A stretch of 64,000 nucleotides of DNA from NCBI GenBank assembly GCA_016792585.1, contig JAEULB010000026.1, forward strand, positions 1-64,000. The letters are read 5' to 3'. Every line of letters starts with the position of its first letter. The stretch's first letter is position 1. The notes under the pieces are model-generated. The model saw only the letters and a list, made by a program, of their open reading frames with translations, had not been told where the DNA came from and ran no database searches. Below are positions 50,327 to 58,979 of the stretch, piece after piece. This DNA is from Rhodospirillaceae bacterium. GTDB lineage: Bacteria; Pseudomonadota; Alphaproteobacteria; SHVZ01. A program made the position numbers and the translations under genes.

Positions 50327-51151
50327 CTAGTTGAGCCGCGTCCGCAGCCGCTGGATGTCGGCGTCGATCCGGCGCTTGAGCTGGGCGTCGTCGACGGCGA
50401 GCGACAGCGCCTCGAGCCGGCGGATGGCGCCGCCGATGCGCCCGAGGCCGACCTCGACCTCGGCCGCCTCGCCGACCAGGCTGGGGTCGCCCGGCGCCAG
50501 CCACAGCATCCGCTCGATCACGTGCAGCGCTGCCTCGTTTCGGCCGGATGCGAGCAGACGGGTGCGCTGGTTGTTGATCAGGCGCAGCAGGATCGCGCGA
50601 TCGGACGCGGCGGCGGTATGCGCCGGCGAGAGCTGCGCCTCGCCGCCGGCGAGCCGGCGGAGGATGGCGCGGAGCCCGGCGGCATCCGCAATGACTCTGC
50701 CGGCGAAGGGATCGAGGATCGCGCGCTCGCCGCCGCCTTCGATACGGGCGAGGAAATGATGCGGGAACGCCAGGCCTTCCATGCGCCAGCCGGCGGCACG
50801 CGCGGTCGCGATATAGAGGATGCCGAGCGCCACCGGCAGACCGCGCTTGCGGTCGACGACGTCGATCAGGTTGGCGTTGGCGAGATCGTCGTAGTGCTCG
50901 GCGTCGCCCGCATAGCCGTGGCGGTCGGCGATCGTCGCGACCAGCGCCTCGATCCTGCCCGTCGCGGTCGTCGCACCGCTCGCGCGCGCCTCCTCGCCGA
51001 GGGCTTCCAGATGGGCGCGATACCGTGCGAGGTCGGCGTCCGGGTGATCGCAGCGGCCGAGCCGGAGCGCCGCCTCGAACAGGTCGGGCGAGGTCCCGGC
51101 GCGGGCGAACCAGGCGCCGTCGTCGCCGACGCTACGCCGCGACCCGGACAT
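50327..51151 (-). CDS. SirB1-type transglutaminase-like/TPR protein
   Basis: About 274 residues, of the SirB1/YchA family: a degenerate transglutaminase-like N-terminal domain (ANLIDVVDRKRGLPVALGILYIATARAAGW, quoted part LIDVVDRKRGLPVALGILYI, about 90-109; FPHHFLARI about 129-137) and helical TPR-like C-terminus with RAILLRLINNQRTRLL. The catalytic Cys is replaced by residues of GLPVAL, as usual in the family. Start is uncertain: ATGs at 51149-51151 and 51170-51172 both lie inside the BON gene end and lack ribosome sites. Confidence 0.85.
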   Translation of the reverse strand: MSGSRRSVGDDGAWFARAGTSPDLFEAALRLGRCDHPDADLARYRAHLEALGEEARASGATTATGRIEALVATIADRHGYAGDAEHYDDLANANLIDVVDRKRGLPVALGILYIATARAAGWRMEGLAFPHHFLARIEGGGERAILDPFAGRVIADAAGLRAILRRLAGGEAQLSPAHTAAASDRAILLRLINNQRTRLLASGRNEAALHVIERMLWLAPGDPSLVGEAAEVEVGLGRIGGAIRRLEALSLAVDDAQLKRRIDADIQRLRTRLN

Positions 51152-51719
51152 AGGAGACGACGCGCCGGACATAAGCCAGGTTGCGCGCATGGTTGGTGAC
51201 CCGATCGAGCTCGGCCTGGTCGCGGGCGATTCCCATCAGGAACACCGTGCCGTTGACCGTGTCGATCGAGTAGTTGATGGAGCGGATGTCCTTGTCGAAG
51301 GTCAGGTGGCCGCGAAGCTGCGTGGTGATCCAGAAGTCGCGCGCCGAATCGACCAGCGAGCCGGTGTTGACCACCTCGATCTCGTTGATGACCTCGGCGA
51401 TGCCGTCGACCTGCCAGGCGAGCTTGACCGCCTCGACCCGCATCTCCGGATCCTGGACCTTGCCAGTCAGCAGCGCGCGGCCTTCGGAGACCGAGGTCGA
51501 GAGCTTGCCGAACATCTCGTGGTTGGTGCGGAACCACAGCTCCTGGATCTGGAACGAGATCGCGGTGTCCTTGGCCGAGGTGAGGATGCCGCGCTCCTGG
51601 GATGCGGCGACGCCGGTCGCGGCACCCGCGCCGACCGCCACTTCGACCGGCGAGCAGCCATAGGTGAGGGCCGCCGCGAGGATGGCGACCATGAGAGTGC
51701 GCGGGCCGGGGACTGCCAT
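51132..51719 (-). CDS. BON-domain secreted protein, probable lipoprotein
   Basis: A 195-residue exported protein. Hydrophobic leader MVAILAAALTYGCSP ends in a Cys (about 22) that is a plausible though imperfect lipobox, followed by a low-complexity Gly/Ala stretch and two BON domains (about 65-125: SEGRALLTGKVQDPEMRVEA; about 135-190: VNGTVFLMGIARDQAELDRV). BON proteins stabilise the envelope under osmotic stress. Start at 51719 follows GGAG. The SirB1-type gene begins inside its 3' end, so the two are coupled. Confidence 0.87.
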   Translation of the reverse strand: MAVPGPRTLMVAILAAALTYGCSPVEVAVGAGAATGVAASQERGILTSAKDTAISFQIQELWFRTNHEMFGKLSTSVSEGRALLTGKVQDPEMRVEAVKLAWQVDGIAEVINEIEVVNTGSLVDSARDFWITTQLRGHLTFDKDIRSINYSIDTVNGTVFLMGIARDQAELDRVTNHARNLAYVRRVVSYVRVAA

Positions 51720-51797
51720 CGTTCTTTTCTCCGTCCGGAAATGATCGGCGCGAATCACGGCATTTTAGCGGCGAAGGCGGATTCGAAGTAGAGTCTC

Positions 51798-52205
51798 ATG
51801 CTCATGACCGCCCGAACCGCCACCTGCGCCTGCGGCCGTCTTCGCGTCGCGTGCGAGGGCGAGCCGGCGCGCGTCTCGGTCTGCCATTGCCACGCCTGCC
51901 AGCGCCGTACCGGCAGCGTCTTCGGCGTCGCCGCCCGATACCCGCGCGAGAAGGTGGCGATCGAAGGCGAGGCGACCGAGTACGTGCGCATCGGCGACGA
52001 GGGCAACGAGGTCCGCTTCCGCTTCTGCCCGACCTGCGGCTCGACCGTGTGCTGGGAGATGCCGGCCTTCAACGACGGGATCGCGGTCGCGGTCGGCGGC
52101 TTCGCCGATCCGGGCTACACGCCGCATCCCGTCCGCTCGATCTATGATGCGAGCCGGCGGCATGCCTGGGTCGACATCAAGGTCCCGGTGGAGCGCCGCG
52201 GATGA
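51798..52205 (+). CDS. GFA family protein, tandem copy 1
   Basis: A 135-residue zinc-binding GFA-fold protein with cysteines in TCACG (about 9-12), VCHCHACQRRTGSVFG (about 29-44) and FCPTCGSTV (about 76-84). It shares long nearly identical stretches with the next gene, both in protein (EGEP-RVSVCHC, RTGSVFGV-ARYP) and DNA (about 51849-51957 against 52248-52356), showing recent tandem duplication. The copies overlap by ATGA. Function unknown. Divergent from the BON gene with 78 bases between. Confidence 0.88.
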   Translation: MLMTARTATCACGRLRVACEGEPARVSVCHCHACQRRTGSVFGVAARYPREKVAIEGEATEYVRIGDEGNEVRFRFCPTCGSTVCWEMPAFNDGIAVAVGGFADPGYTPHPVRSIYDASRRHAWVDIKVPVERRG

Positions 52206-52597
52206 CGCGCATCGCCGCCTGCGACTGCGGGAAGCTCCGTGCTGTCTGCGAGGGCGAGCCGGTGCGCGTCTCGGTCTGCCATTGCCTCGAATGCCAGAAG
52301 CGGACCGGCAGCGTCTTCGGCGTCTCGGCGCGATACCCTAAGGACAAGGTGCGGGCGGAGGGGCCGTCGCGCCGGTACAGCCGCGTCGCTGATTCCGGCT
52401 TCAAGGTGACCTTCGACTTCTGCCCGACCTGCGGCACCACGGTTCACTGGCATCTCGACCAGTTCCCCGACGTGACCGCCGTAGCCGTCGGCGCCTTCGC
52501 CGACCGCGACTTCCCGGCGCCCGCCTTCTCGGTGTCCGAGCGCCGGCGGCACTCGTGGGTGGCGGTTGCGGGCGACGCCGTGCAGCACAAGGAGTGA
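52202..52597 (+). CDS. GFA family protein, tandem copy 2
   Basis: A 131-residue paralogue of the preceding protein; cysteines in CDCG (about 7-10), VCHCLECQKRTGSVFG (about 27-42) and FCPTCGTTV (about 74-82) are conserved. Differences concentrate in the C-terminal half (HWHLDQFPDVTAVAVG versus CWEMPAFNDGIAVAVG), suggesting divergence in substrate contact. Start codon lies in the stop of copy 1. The serine hydrolase gene follows five bases after its stop, so three genes may form one transcript. Confidence 0.88.
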   Translation: MTRIAACDCGKLRAVCEGEPVRVSVCHCLECQKRTGSVFGVSARYPKDKVRAEGPSRRYSRVADSGFKVTFDFCPTCGTTVHWHLDQFPDVTAVAVGAFADRDFPAPAFSVSERRRHSWVAVAGDAVQHKE

Positions 52598-52602
52598 GTG
52601 CC

Positions 52603-53619
52603 ATGCTTCGGAGATTCCTCGCCGGCGCCCTGATGCTCCTTCTGGCGTCGGCCGCCTCCGCGGCCGATCGCTTTCCCGGCGCTGCATGGGAGAAGACGGC
52701 GCCGGAAGCCGCAGGCTGGTCGCAGGCGAAGCTCGCCGATGCGCGCGCGATCTCGGAAGTCATGGGCTCGACCGCGGTGATGATCGTTCACAAGGGCGTC
52801 GTCGTCGACGAGTGGGGCGAGGTCGCGGCGAAGACCAATCTGCACTCGGTCAGGAAGAGCCTGCTCAGCGCACTGATCGGCATCGCGGTCGAGGAGAGGA
52901 AGATCGACCTCTCCGACACCATGGCAAAGCTCGGCATCGACGACAATGCACCGTCGCTGAGCGAGGTCGAGAAGCAGGCGCGCGTCGGCGATCTTCTGAA
53001 GGCGCGCTCGGGCGTCTATCATGCCGCGCTCTACGAGACGTCGGCGATGGCGGCCAGGCGCCCGCCGCGCGGCGCCCATGCGCCGGACACGCACTGGTAC
53101 TACAACAACTGGGACTTCAACGCGCTCGGCACGATCTACGAACGCGCCGAGAAGCGCTCGATCTTCGAGGCCCTCGACGAACGCATCGCCAAGCCGATCG
53201 GCATGCAGGACTACCAGCCGATCGATGGCAGCTACGTCACCGGCCCGGCCTCGGACCATCGAGCGTATCCGATCCGCATGAGTGCCCGCGACCTCGCGCG
53301 CTTCGCATTGCTCTATCTCCGCGAAGGCCGCTGGAACGATCGCCAGATCGTTCCAGCGCAATGGGTGCGCGACAGCGCATACAACTATTCGAGCGTCGGT
53401 CCGGGCCGCGGCTACGGATACATGTGGTGGATCGGCCCTGCCGCGACGCCGCCGGGAAGCTTCTTCGCCGCCGGTGCCGGTGGCCAGTACGCCCTCGTGA
53501 TCCCGTCGCGGGATCTGGTCGTCGTGCATCGGATCAACTCCGATACTGGCGTTCGCGACCCCAGCTCGGCGCAGCTCGCCCGCTTCCTCCGCGCCATCCT
53601 CGACGCCGCGCCGAACTAG
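52603..53619 (+). CDS. Secreted serine hydrolase (beta-lactamase/class C-like)
   Basis: A 338-residue exported protein: signal peptide about 1-21 (cleavage after ASAASA), then a Beta-lactamase/PBP4*-type domain. Ser-x-x-Lys SVRKS (about 86-90), Tyr in WYYNNWDF (about 166) and AGAGGQYALV as the third motif are present. Such proteins are mostly esterases or peptidases rather than drug-hydrolysing beta-lactamases. Preceded by AAGGAG within the end of the GFA gene. Convergent with the DUF427 gene, both stops sharing CTAG at 53616-53619. Confidence 0.88.
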   Translation: MLRRFLAGALMLLLASAASAADRFPGAAWEKTAPEAAGWSQAKLADARAISEVMGSTAVMIVHKGVVVDEWGEVAAKTNLHSVRKSLLSALIGIAVEERKIDLSDTMAKLGIDDNAPSLSEVEKQARVGDLLKARSGVYHAALYETSAMAARRPPRGAHAPDTHWYYNNWDFNALGTIYERAEKRSIFEALDERIAKPIGMQDYQPIDGSYVTGPASDHRAYPIRMSARDLARFALLYLREGRWNDRQIVPAQWVRDSAYNYSSVGPGRGYGYMWWIGPAATPPGSFFAAGAGGQYALVIPSRDLVVVHRINSDTGVRDPSSAQLARFLRAILDAAPN

Positions 53620-54440
53620 GAGAACGCCGTCTTCGGCCGTTCCAGCGTCTTGCCGTCGAGCGTGATGTCGACGAACTCGTTGTAGAAGCAGACGCGGCCC
53701 CTGATCCTGCCGGCCTCGGGCACCGGGTCGGCGTAGAACCAGACGATGTTGTCGCGGCGCTTCCCGTTCACGGTGACATGGTGATATCCGGCCTTGCCTT
53801 TGTAGGGGCAGCGCGTCGAATGATCGCTGGGAGAAAGAATCCCCGGCGTCACGTCCTCGACCGGCAGGTAGTAGCGGGTCGGCAAGCCGGTCTCGAACAG
53901 CATTACCGCGCGGCTCGAGTCCGCGAGGCGCACGCCGTCGAGCGAGACCTCGATGCGGGCGCTGCTGGGCAGGCAGTCGATGCGCTTGTAGGGATCGCGC
54001 GGATGGACGAAGACCTCCTCGTCCTCCTCGAGCCAGCGATCGGCCTTGGTCCAATAGAACGCCGCGTAGTCGCCGATCGGCGGGCATTCCGGGATCGGGG
54101 TCGCGTAGCGCCACAGCAAGTTCTCGACCGTGCGGCCGCCGGCGTTCAGGCTGTAGTACTCGGCCGTGCCCTTGTAGGGGCAGACGCTGGCATGATCGGT
54201 CCGCATCATCAGGTCCATGCGGATGTCGCGGAGCGGAAAGTAGTAGACCGGCAGGTGCTCGCTCTCCCATAGGATCAGCGCGCGCCGCGAATCCGCGACC
54301 GTGACGCCGGCGGCCTCGACGCGGATACGCTTCTCGACCGGCATCGTGAACACGACATAGCCCGGCGCCTGGGCGTACTGCACGACGCGCTCCAGCGGCG
54401 GGATATGCGGCCCGAGGCTCATCAGATGCGGCTTGCGCAT
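53616..54440 (-). CDS. Protein with two DUF427 domains
   Basis: A 274-residue soluble protein made of two DUF427 units: first about 30-130 (VTVADSRRALILWESEHLPVYY, part quoted VADSRRALILWESEHLPVYY; CPYKGTAEYYSL), second about 150-265 (LADSSRAVMLFETGLPTRYY; CPYKGKAGYHHVTV). The CPYKGxAxY motif is the family hallmark. Function unknown. AAGGAG precedes the ATG at 54438-54440, 11 bases after the yraN stop, so it ends the rsmI-yraN transcript. Confidence 0.87.
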   Translation of the reverse strand: MRKPHLMSLGPHIPPLERVVQYAQAPGYVVFTMPVEKRIRVEAAGVTVADSRRALILWESEHLPVYYFPLRDIRMDLMMRTDHASVCPYKGTAEYYSLNAGGRTVENLLWRYATPIPECPPIGDYAAFYWTKADRWLEEDEEVFVHPRDPYKRIDCLPSSARIEVSLDGVRLADSSRAVMLFETGLPTRYYLPVEDVTPGILSPSDHSTRCPYKGKAGYHHVTVNGKRRDNIVWFYADPVPEAGRIRGRVCFYNEFVDITLDGKTLERPKTAFS

Positions 54441-54451
54441 GGAATTCTCCT

Positions 54452-54835
54452 TCACGCCGTCAGGTACGCCCCCACCAGATGCTTCGGCCACCTCGCCGGC
54501 AGCACCAGCACCGCATCGAAGCGGATGGTGAGCTCGGCGAGGTCGGGCCGGCTCGCCAGCAGCCATTCGGTCGCACGCCGGATGCGGGCCTGCTGCTGAG
54601 GCAGGATCGCCTCGGCGGCGTCCGTGTAGCTGCCGCGTGTCTTGACCTCGATCACCGCGAGCACGCCGCCGCGGCGCATGATCAGGTCGATCTCGCCGAC
54701 CGGGGTCTTCAGGTTGCGCGCGACCGGGCGATAGCCCCTGAGCATCAGCGACAGCAGCGCGATCACCTCGGCGCGACGGCCTCGGCCGCGGCGCGCTTTC
54801 CCGTCCTCACTCCGGCTTGGCGAGGGCGAGCGCAC
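54452..54835 (-). CDS. yraN: YraN family (UPF0102) protein
   Basis: A 127-residue member of UPF0102, with an endonuclease-like fold: GYRPVARNLKTPVGEIDLIMRR (first 20 quoted in family as GYRPVARNLKTPVGEIDLIM, about 34-53) and VLAVIEVKTR (about 57-66) give Glu-Asp and Glu-x-Lys of a PD-(D/E)XK site. Cellular role unresolved. The GTG at 54833-54835 lies 29 bases inside the end of rsmI, a long overlap but with no other in-frame start before the conserved region. rsmI-yraN adjacency is typical of alphaproteobacteria. Confidence 0.9.
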   Translation of the reverse strand: MRSPSPSRSEDGKARRGRGRRAEVIALLSLMLRGYRPVARNLKTPVGEIDLIMRRGGVLAVIEVKTRGSYTDAAEAILPQQQARIRRATEWLLASRPDLAELTIRFDAVLVLPARWPKHLVGAYLTA

Positions 54836-55730
54836 GCTGGTACGCCTCCTTCCGCCCGATGCCGAGGCGTGCCGCCGCCTCCGCCGCCGCGTCCTTGACG
54901 CTCAAGCCTCGGCCCAGCGCCTCGCCGACCGCGCGGTCGAGATCTTCCGCGCTTGGGGCGGTCGCCTCCGGCGGCGCGATCACGACGACGACCTCGCCCT
55001 TGGGCGGGCCCGACTCCTTATAGGTGGCGGCGAGCGCGGAGAGCCGGCCGCGCCTGGTCTCCTCGAACAGCTTGGTCAGCTCGCGCGCGACCGCCGCCTC
55101 GCGGTCGCCGAGGATCTGGGCGGCATCCTCCAGCGACTCGGCCAGGCGCTGCGGGGACTCGAACAGGACCAGGGTGCCGGGAAACGCCGCGGCCTCGGCG
55201 AGCCAGCGGCGCCTCGCCGCCGACTTGGGCGGCGGGAATCCCAGGAAGGCGAAGCGGTCGGTCGGCAGCCCCGCGACCGCGAGCGCCGCCAGGCTCGCCG
55301 ACGCGCCCGGGACCGGAAAGACGCGGTGGCCGGCGGCGATCGCTTCCCTGACCAGCTTGTAGCCGGGATCCGAGACGAGCGGCGTCCCGGCGTCGGACAC
55401 GAGCGCGATCGCCTCGCCTTTCGCCAGCCGGGCCAGCAGCAACGGACGCTGCTTTTCGGCGTTGTGGTCGTGGTAGGGCAGGAGGGAGGCGTGGACGCCG
55501 TGGATCGTCATCAGCTTCGCCGTCGTCCGGGTGTCCTCGCAGGCGACCGCATCCGCCATCTTCAAGACATCGAGTGCCCGCAGAGTGATGTCGCGGGCAT
55601 TGCCGATCGGTGTCGACACCAGATAGAGACCCGGGTCGAGCGTGCGCGCGAGTTTACCGGATGGCGAGGCTTCGCTACCCTCGCCCGCGGATGGAGGTGA
55701 CGATGCGGCATCGGCCCGGGTCGAGCTCAT
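54807..55730 (-). CDS. rsmI: 16S rRNA (cytidine1402-2'-O)-methyltransferase
   Basis: Ribose methyltransferase of C1402 in the decoding centre. 307 residues; tetrapyrrole methylase fold with GLYLVSTPIGNARDITLRAL (about 34-53), CEDTRTTAKLM, LVSDAGTPLVSDPGY (about 109-123) and GASASLAALAVAGLPTDRF (about 140-158), plus the C-terminal RsmI HTH region KDAAAEAAARLGIGRKEAYQ. Only one ATG (55728-55730) precedes the conserved start, giving a 30-residue Ser/Ala-rich leader whose coding bases overlap the divergent lpoA-like gene by 28 bases. Confidence 0.95.
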   Translation of the reverse strand: MSSTRADAASSPPSAGEGSEASPSGKLARTLDPGLYLVSTPIGNARDITLRALDVLKMADAVACEDTRTTAKLMTIHGVHASLLPYHDHNAEKQRPLLLARLAKGEAIALVSDAGTPLVSDPGYKLVREAIAAGHRVFPVPGASASLAALAVAGLPTDRFAFLGFPPPKSAARRRWLAEAAAFPGTLVLFESPQRLAESLEDAAQILGDREAAVARELTKLFEETRRGRLSALAATYKESGPPKGEVVVVIAPPEATAPSAEDLDRAVGEALGRGLSVKDAAAEAAARLGIGRKEAYQRALALAKPE

Positions 55731-57097
55731 GGACGGGACGGATGCTCCTGGCGACGGCGGCGCTCGCGCTGCTGCTGGCCGGCTGTGCCGACGGTCCGAA
55801 CGTACCGAACCTGTTCGGGCCCCCGCAAGCGGCGCGGCCGGCCCCGCCGCCTGCGACGCTGCAGCAGGTACAGCCGCTGCTGGCGCCGGCACCGGCGCTG
55901 CCGGCGCCGACCCCGCCGCCGCAGGACCGGATCGTGCTGACGCCGCCGCCCGGCGGCGACCTGCCGGTGGTGGCGATCCTGCTGCCGCTCAGCGGCCGCG
56001 ACGCCCAGCTCGGCCAGCAGCTCCTGGAAGCGGCCGAGCTCGGCCTCTTCGATGCCGCGGACGAGCGGTTCACGCTGCTCCCGGTCGATACCGGCGGCAC
56101 GCCGGCCGGCGCCGTCGAGGCGGCCGAGAAGGCGATCGGGCAGGGCGCCAGGCTGATCCTGGGTCCCCTGTTCGGCGCCGAGGCCGCTGCGGTCGGGCCG
56201 ATCGCGAAGGCCGCCGGCATCAACGTCGTCTCCTTCTCGAACGACCAGACGGTCGCCGGCGACAACGTCTTCGTCTTCGGCTTCCTGCCGCGCCCGCAGG
56301 TCGATCGCATCGTCGCCTACTCGGCGTCCAAGGGCTCCCGGCGCTTCGCGCTGCTGGCGCCGCGCGGCGGCTTCGGCGACACCGTCTCCGACGAGCTGCA
56401 GAAGGCGGTGCGCAGCAGCCGCGCCCAGGTGACGCGCATGGAGACCTACGACACGGCCTCCGGCGACCTCTCGCCGACGCTCCGCCGCTTCGCCGATTTC
56501 GAGCGCCGCTCGCTGGCGCTGGCGAACGAGAGGAAGCAGTACGAGGGCAAGACCGACGAGGTCTCGCGCCAGGCGCTCCGCCGCCTCGAGGGGCTCCAGG
56601 GCCAGGGCGACATCGGATTCGACACGCTGCTGCTGCCCGAGGGCGGCGACCGCCTCAAGATGATGGCGCCGATCCTCCAGGGCTACGACATCGATCCGAA
56701 GAGCGTGCGTCTCCTCGGCACCGTGCTCTGGGACGATCCGGCGCTGGCGAGCGAGCCGAGCCTCCGCGGCGCCTGGTTCGTGGCGCCGTCGCCCGAAGGA
56801 CGCGCCGAGTTCGAGGCGGCCTACGAGAAGACCTATCAGCGGAAGCCGCCCCGGCTGGCGACGCTGGCCTACGACATGGTGGCGCTGGCAGCGGTGCTGG
56901 CGAAGATCGACGACAAGCCCGACTTCAGCCGCACCGCGCTGACCCAGTCGACCGGCTTCGCCGGCGTCGACGGCCTCTTCCGCTTCCTGCCCGACGGACG
57001 CACCGAGCGCGGCTACGCGATCATCGAGATCGGCGACCGCCAGCGCCGCGTGATCGACCCGGCGCCGGAAAGCTTCACCGGGCCGCTGACGAACTAG
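55703..57097 (+). CDS. Penicillin-binding protein activator, LpoA/LppC-like lipoprotein
   Basis: A 464-residue outer-envelope lipoprotein: signal peptide with lipobox LLLAGC (Cys about 27), a Pro/Ala-rich linker (about 35-85), then a periplasmic-binding-protein-like LppC domain (VVAILLPLSGRDAQLGQQL about 92-110; GARLILGPLFGAEAAAV about 152-168). LpoA activates PBP1a in gammaproteobacteria; alphaproteobacterial members are orthologous by position beside rsmI. ATG at 55703 chosen because GGAGGTGA is five bases upstream; 55691 is an alternative. 5' end overlaps rsmI. Confidence 0.87.
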   Translation: MRHRPGSSSWTGRMLLATAALALLLAGCADGPNVPNLFGPPQAARPAPPPATLQQVQPLLAPAPALPAPTPPPQDRIVLTPPPGGDLPVVAILLPLSGRDAQLGQQLLEAAELGLFDAADERFTLLPVDTGGTPAGAVEAAEKAIGQGARLILGPLFGAEAAAVGPIAKAAGINVVSFSNDQTVAGDNVFVFGFLPRPQVDRIVAYSASKGSRRFALLAPRGGFGDTVSDELQKAVRSSRAQVTRMETYDTASGDLSPTLRRFADFERRSLALANERKQYEGKTDEVSRQALRRLEGLQGQGDIGFDTLLLPEGGDRLKMMAPILQGYDIDPKSVRLLGTVLWDDPALASEPSLRGAWFVAPSPEGRAEFEAAYEKTYQRKPPRLATLAYDMVALAAVLAKIDDKPDFSRTALTQSTGFAGVDGLFRFLPDGRTERGYAIIEIGDRQRRVIDPAPESFTGPLTN

Positions 57098-57099
57098 GC

Positions 57100-58176
57100 G
57101 TGGCTGCAACGCCGCACGTCCTCGTCGTCGGCGCCGGCATCGTCGGCGCCTCGATCGCGCGCTATCTCGCCAAGGCCGGCGCGCGCGTCACCGTGGTCGA
57201 GGCGGGCGAGCCCGGCGGTGTCGCCACCCGCAGCTCCTGGGCCTGGATCAACGCCAGCTCCGGCAATCCGGAGCCATACTTCCGTCTTCGCCATCGAAGC
57301 CAGGAGGAGTGGCGGCGGGTCGAGCGCGAGGTCTTAGGATTGCCGGTGACGTGGAGCGGCAGCCTCAACTGGAGCCGCGCGCCGAAGGAGCTCGAAGCCT
57401 TCGCCGCCGAGCGCATCGCGTGGGGATACGACCTCCGTCGGGTCGGACCCGCCGAGATAAGGCGGCTCGAGCCGGAGCTCGCGGCCACGCCGGACCTGGC
57501 ATTGCATGTGCCGGGCGAAGGATCGGTCGAGCCGGTCGCGGCGGCGCTCGCCTTCCTCGCCGATGCGCGGCGGCTCGGCGCGTCGCTGGCCGCGAATACG
57601 CGCGTCGAGCGTCTCGAAATGTCGGGCGGGCGGGTCGTCGGCATCCGCACGTCCGAGGGCGTCATCGACGCGGACGAGGTGGTGGTGGCATCCGGCACCG
57701 GCACGCCGCAGGTGCTGGCCTCGTCCGGCGTCGTGCTGCCGATGCGCCGCTCGCCGGCCCTGCTGGTGCGGAGCCGGCCGCAGGCACGCCTGCTCAACGG
57801 CCTCCTGGTCTCGCCGGAGATGGAGCTGCGCCAGACCGCGGACGGGCGCCTGCTCGCGGTCGGCGACATCGACGACGCCGATATCGACGATGCGAGCAAG
57901 CCTGCGGCGGCGCTGTTCGAGCAGGTGCGTGCCCTGATCCGATCCGGCGCCGCTCTCGCGCTGGATAGCCACGCGGTGGGGTATCGCCCGATCCCGAAGG
58001 ACGGCTATCCGGCGGTCGGCCGCGCCGGCGGCGTCCAGGGCCTCTATGTCGCGGTCATGCATTCGGGGATCACGCTGGCGCCGATCGTCGGCTGCTTCGC
58101 CTGCCAAGAGATCGTCGAAGGCAAGCGCGACCCGCTGCTCGCGCCTTACGGCTTCGACCGCTTCGCCGGCGGGTGA
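57100..58176 (+). CDS. FAD-dependent oxidoreductase (DAO family)
   Basis: A 358-residue D-amino-acid-oxidase-type flavoprotein. FAD motif VLVVGAGIVGASIARYLAKAG (first 20 residues diagnostic, about 8-28), ATRSSWAWINASSGNP near 42-57, and the C-terminal GYRPIPKDGYPAVGRAG (about 308-324) are present. Substrate may be an amino acid or another amine. GTG at 57100 is two bases after the lpoA-like stop, so it is likely cotranscribed. Its last 31 bases overlap the convergent TauE gene. Confidence 0.87.
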   Translation: MAATPHVLVVGAGIVGASIARYLAKAGARVTVVEAGEPGGVATRSSWAWINASSGNPEPYFRLRHRSQEEWRRVEREVLGLPVTWSGSLNWSRAPKELEAFAAERIAWGYDLRRVGPAEIRRLEPELAATPDLALHVPGEGSVEPVAAALAFLADARRLGASLAANTRVERLEMSGGRVVGIRTSEGVIDADEVVVASGTGTPQVLASSGVVLPMRRSPALLVRSRPQARLLNGLLVSPEMELRQTADGRLLAVGDIDDADIDDASKPAAALFEQVRALIRSGAALALDSHAVGYRPIPKDGYPAVGRAGGVQGLYVAVMHSGITLAPIVGCFACQEIVEGKRDPLLAPYGFDRFAGG

Positions 58177-58979
58177 TCGCCGAACATCGTCTTGGCGGCG
58201 GCGGCGACGAGGACGGTGCCGAGAAGCAGCTTCAAGGCGCCCACCGGCGCCATCGCGACCGCTAGCCCGCCGAGCCCGGCGCCGATCACCGATCCGGCCC
58301 CCATCGCCGTCACCATGCGCTGGACGCCGCGTCCCATCGGCAAGGTGCCGAGGCGCCAATGGCGCAGGAGCCCGGTCGAGATCAGGCACAGCGAGATCAG
58401 GATGCTGGCGGTGCCCGCCGTCCTGATGTCGGCGCCGAAGACGAACATCATCGTCGGGATCAGAAGCTCGCCGCCGGCGACGCCGAGCAGGCTCGAGACG
58501 AGCCCGATGCCGAGGCCGAGCGTGACGCCGGTCGCGAAAGCAAGCAGCGTGTCGGCGGGGATGAGCCCCTGGCCCTGGAACGGCCAGATCGCCTCGGCCA
58601 GGAGCAGCAGGCCGAGGCCCGCAAGAAGCGCTGCAATGATCTGCACGAGGCGCGGGCCGGTCAGCGCGCGGACGAGGCCGGCGCCAAAGAAGGCGCTGAC
58701 CATGCCGCCGGCGACGAGGCCGAGCACGGCGGGCCAGAAGGCCAGAACGTCGAACGGCGACATCGCCGGGCTGCGCGCCGCCAGCGCGAAGGCGAGGGTG
58801 ACGAGGCTGACCATCAGGTTGACCGGCACCGCCGACTTCGCGTCGAAGCCGATCGCGTGCATCAGCACCGGCAGGCGGAACTCGCCGCCGCCGAGGCCGA
58901 TCAGGCCGGCGAGGCCGCCGATCGGCACGCACCAGCCGAAGGCGCGACGGAAATACCGGCAGCCGAAGGCGCTGAGCAT
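58146..58979 (-). CDS. TauE/SafE (DUF81) family permease
   Basis: A 277-residue membrane protein with about eight hydrophobic helices in two repeats, each with a glycine-rich motif: LAGLIGLGGGEFRLPVL (about 21-37) and SSLLGVAGGELLIPTMM (about 153-169). The family exports sulfite, sulfoacetate or other anions. ATG at 58977-58979 was chosen for TGGGGA four bases upstream; an ATG at 59027 would add 16 residues with no ribosome site. Convergent overlap with the FAD oxidoreductase gene. Confidence 0.85.
   Translation of the reverse strand: MLSAFGCRYFRRAFGWCVPIGGLAGLIGLGGGEFRLPVLMHAIGFDAKSAVPVNLMVSLVTLAFALAARSPAMSPFDVLAFWPAVLGLVAGGMVSAFFGAGLVRALTGPRLVQIIAALLAGLGLLLLAEAIWPFQGQGLIPADTLLAFATGVTLGLGIGLVSSLLGVAGGELLIPTMMFVFGADIRTAGTASILISLCLISTGLLRHWRLGTLPMGRGVQRMVTAMGAGSVIGAGLGGLAVAMAPVGALKLLLGTVLVAAAAKTMFGDHPPAKRSKP

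Noticed and set aside
52603-53619. Antibiotic-resistance beta-lactamase
   Set aside because: The fold and SxxK/Tyr motifs are present, but the third motif and neighbours fit esterase or peptidase-type serine hydrolases; no evidence for drug hydrolysis.
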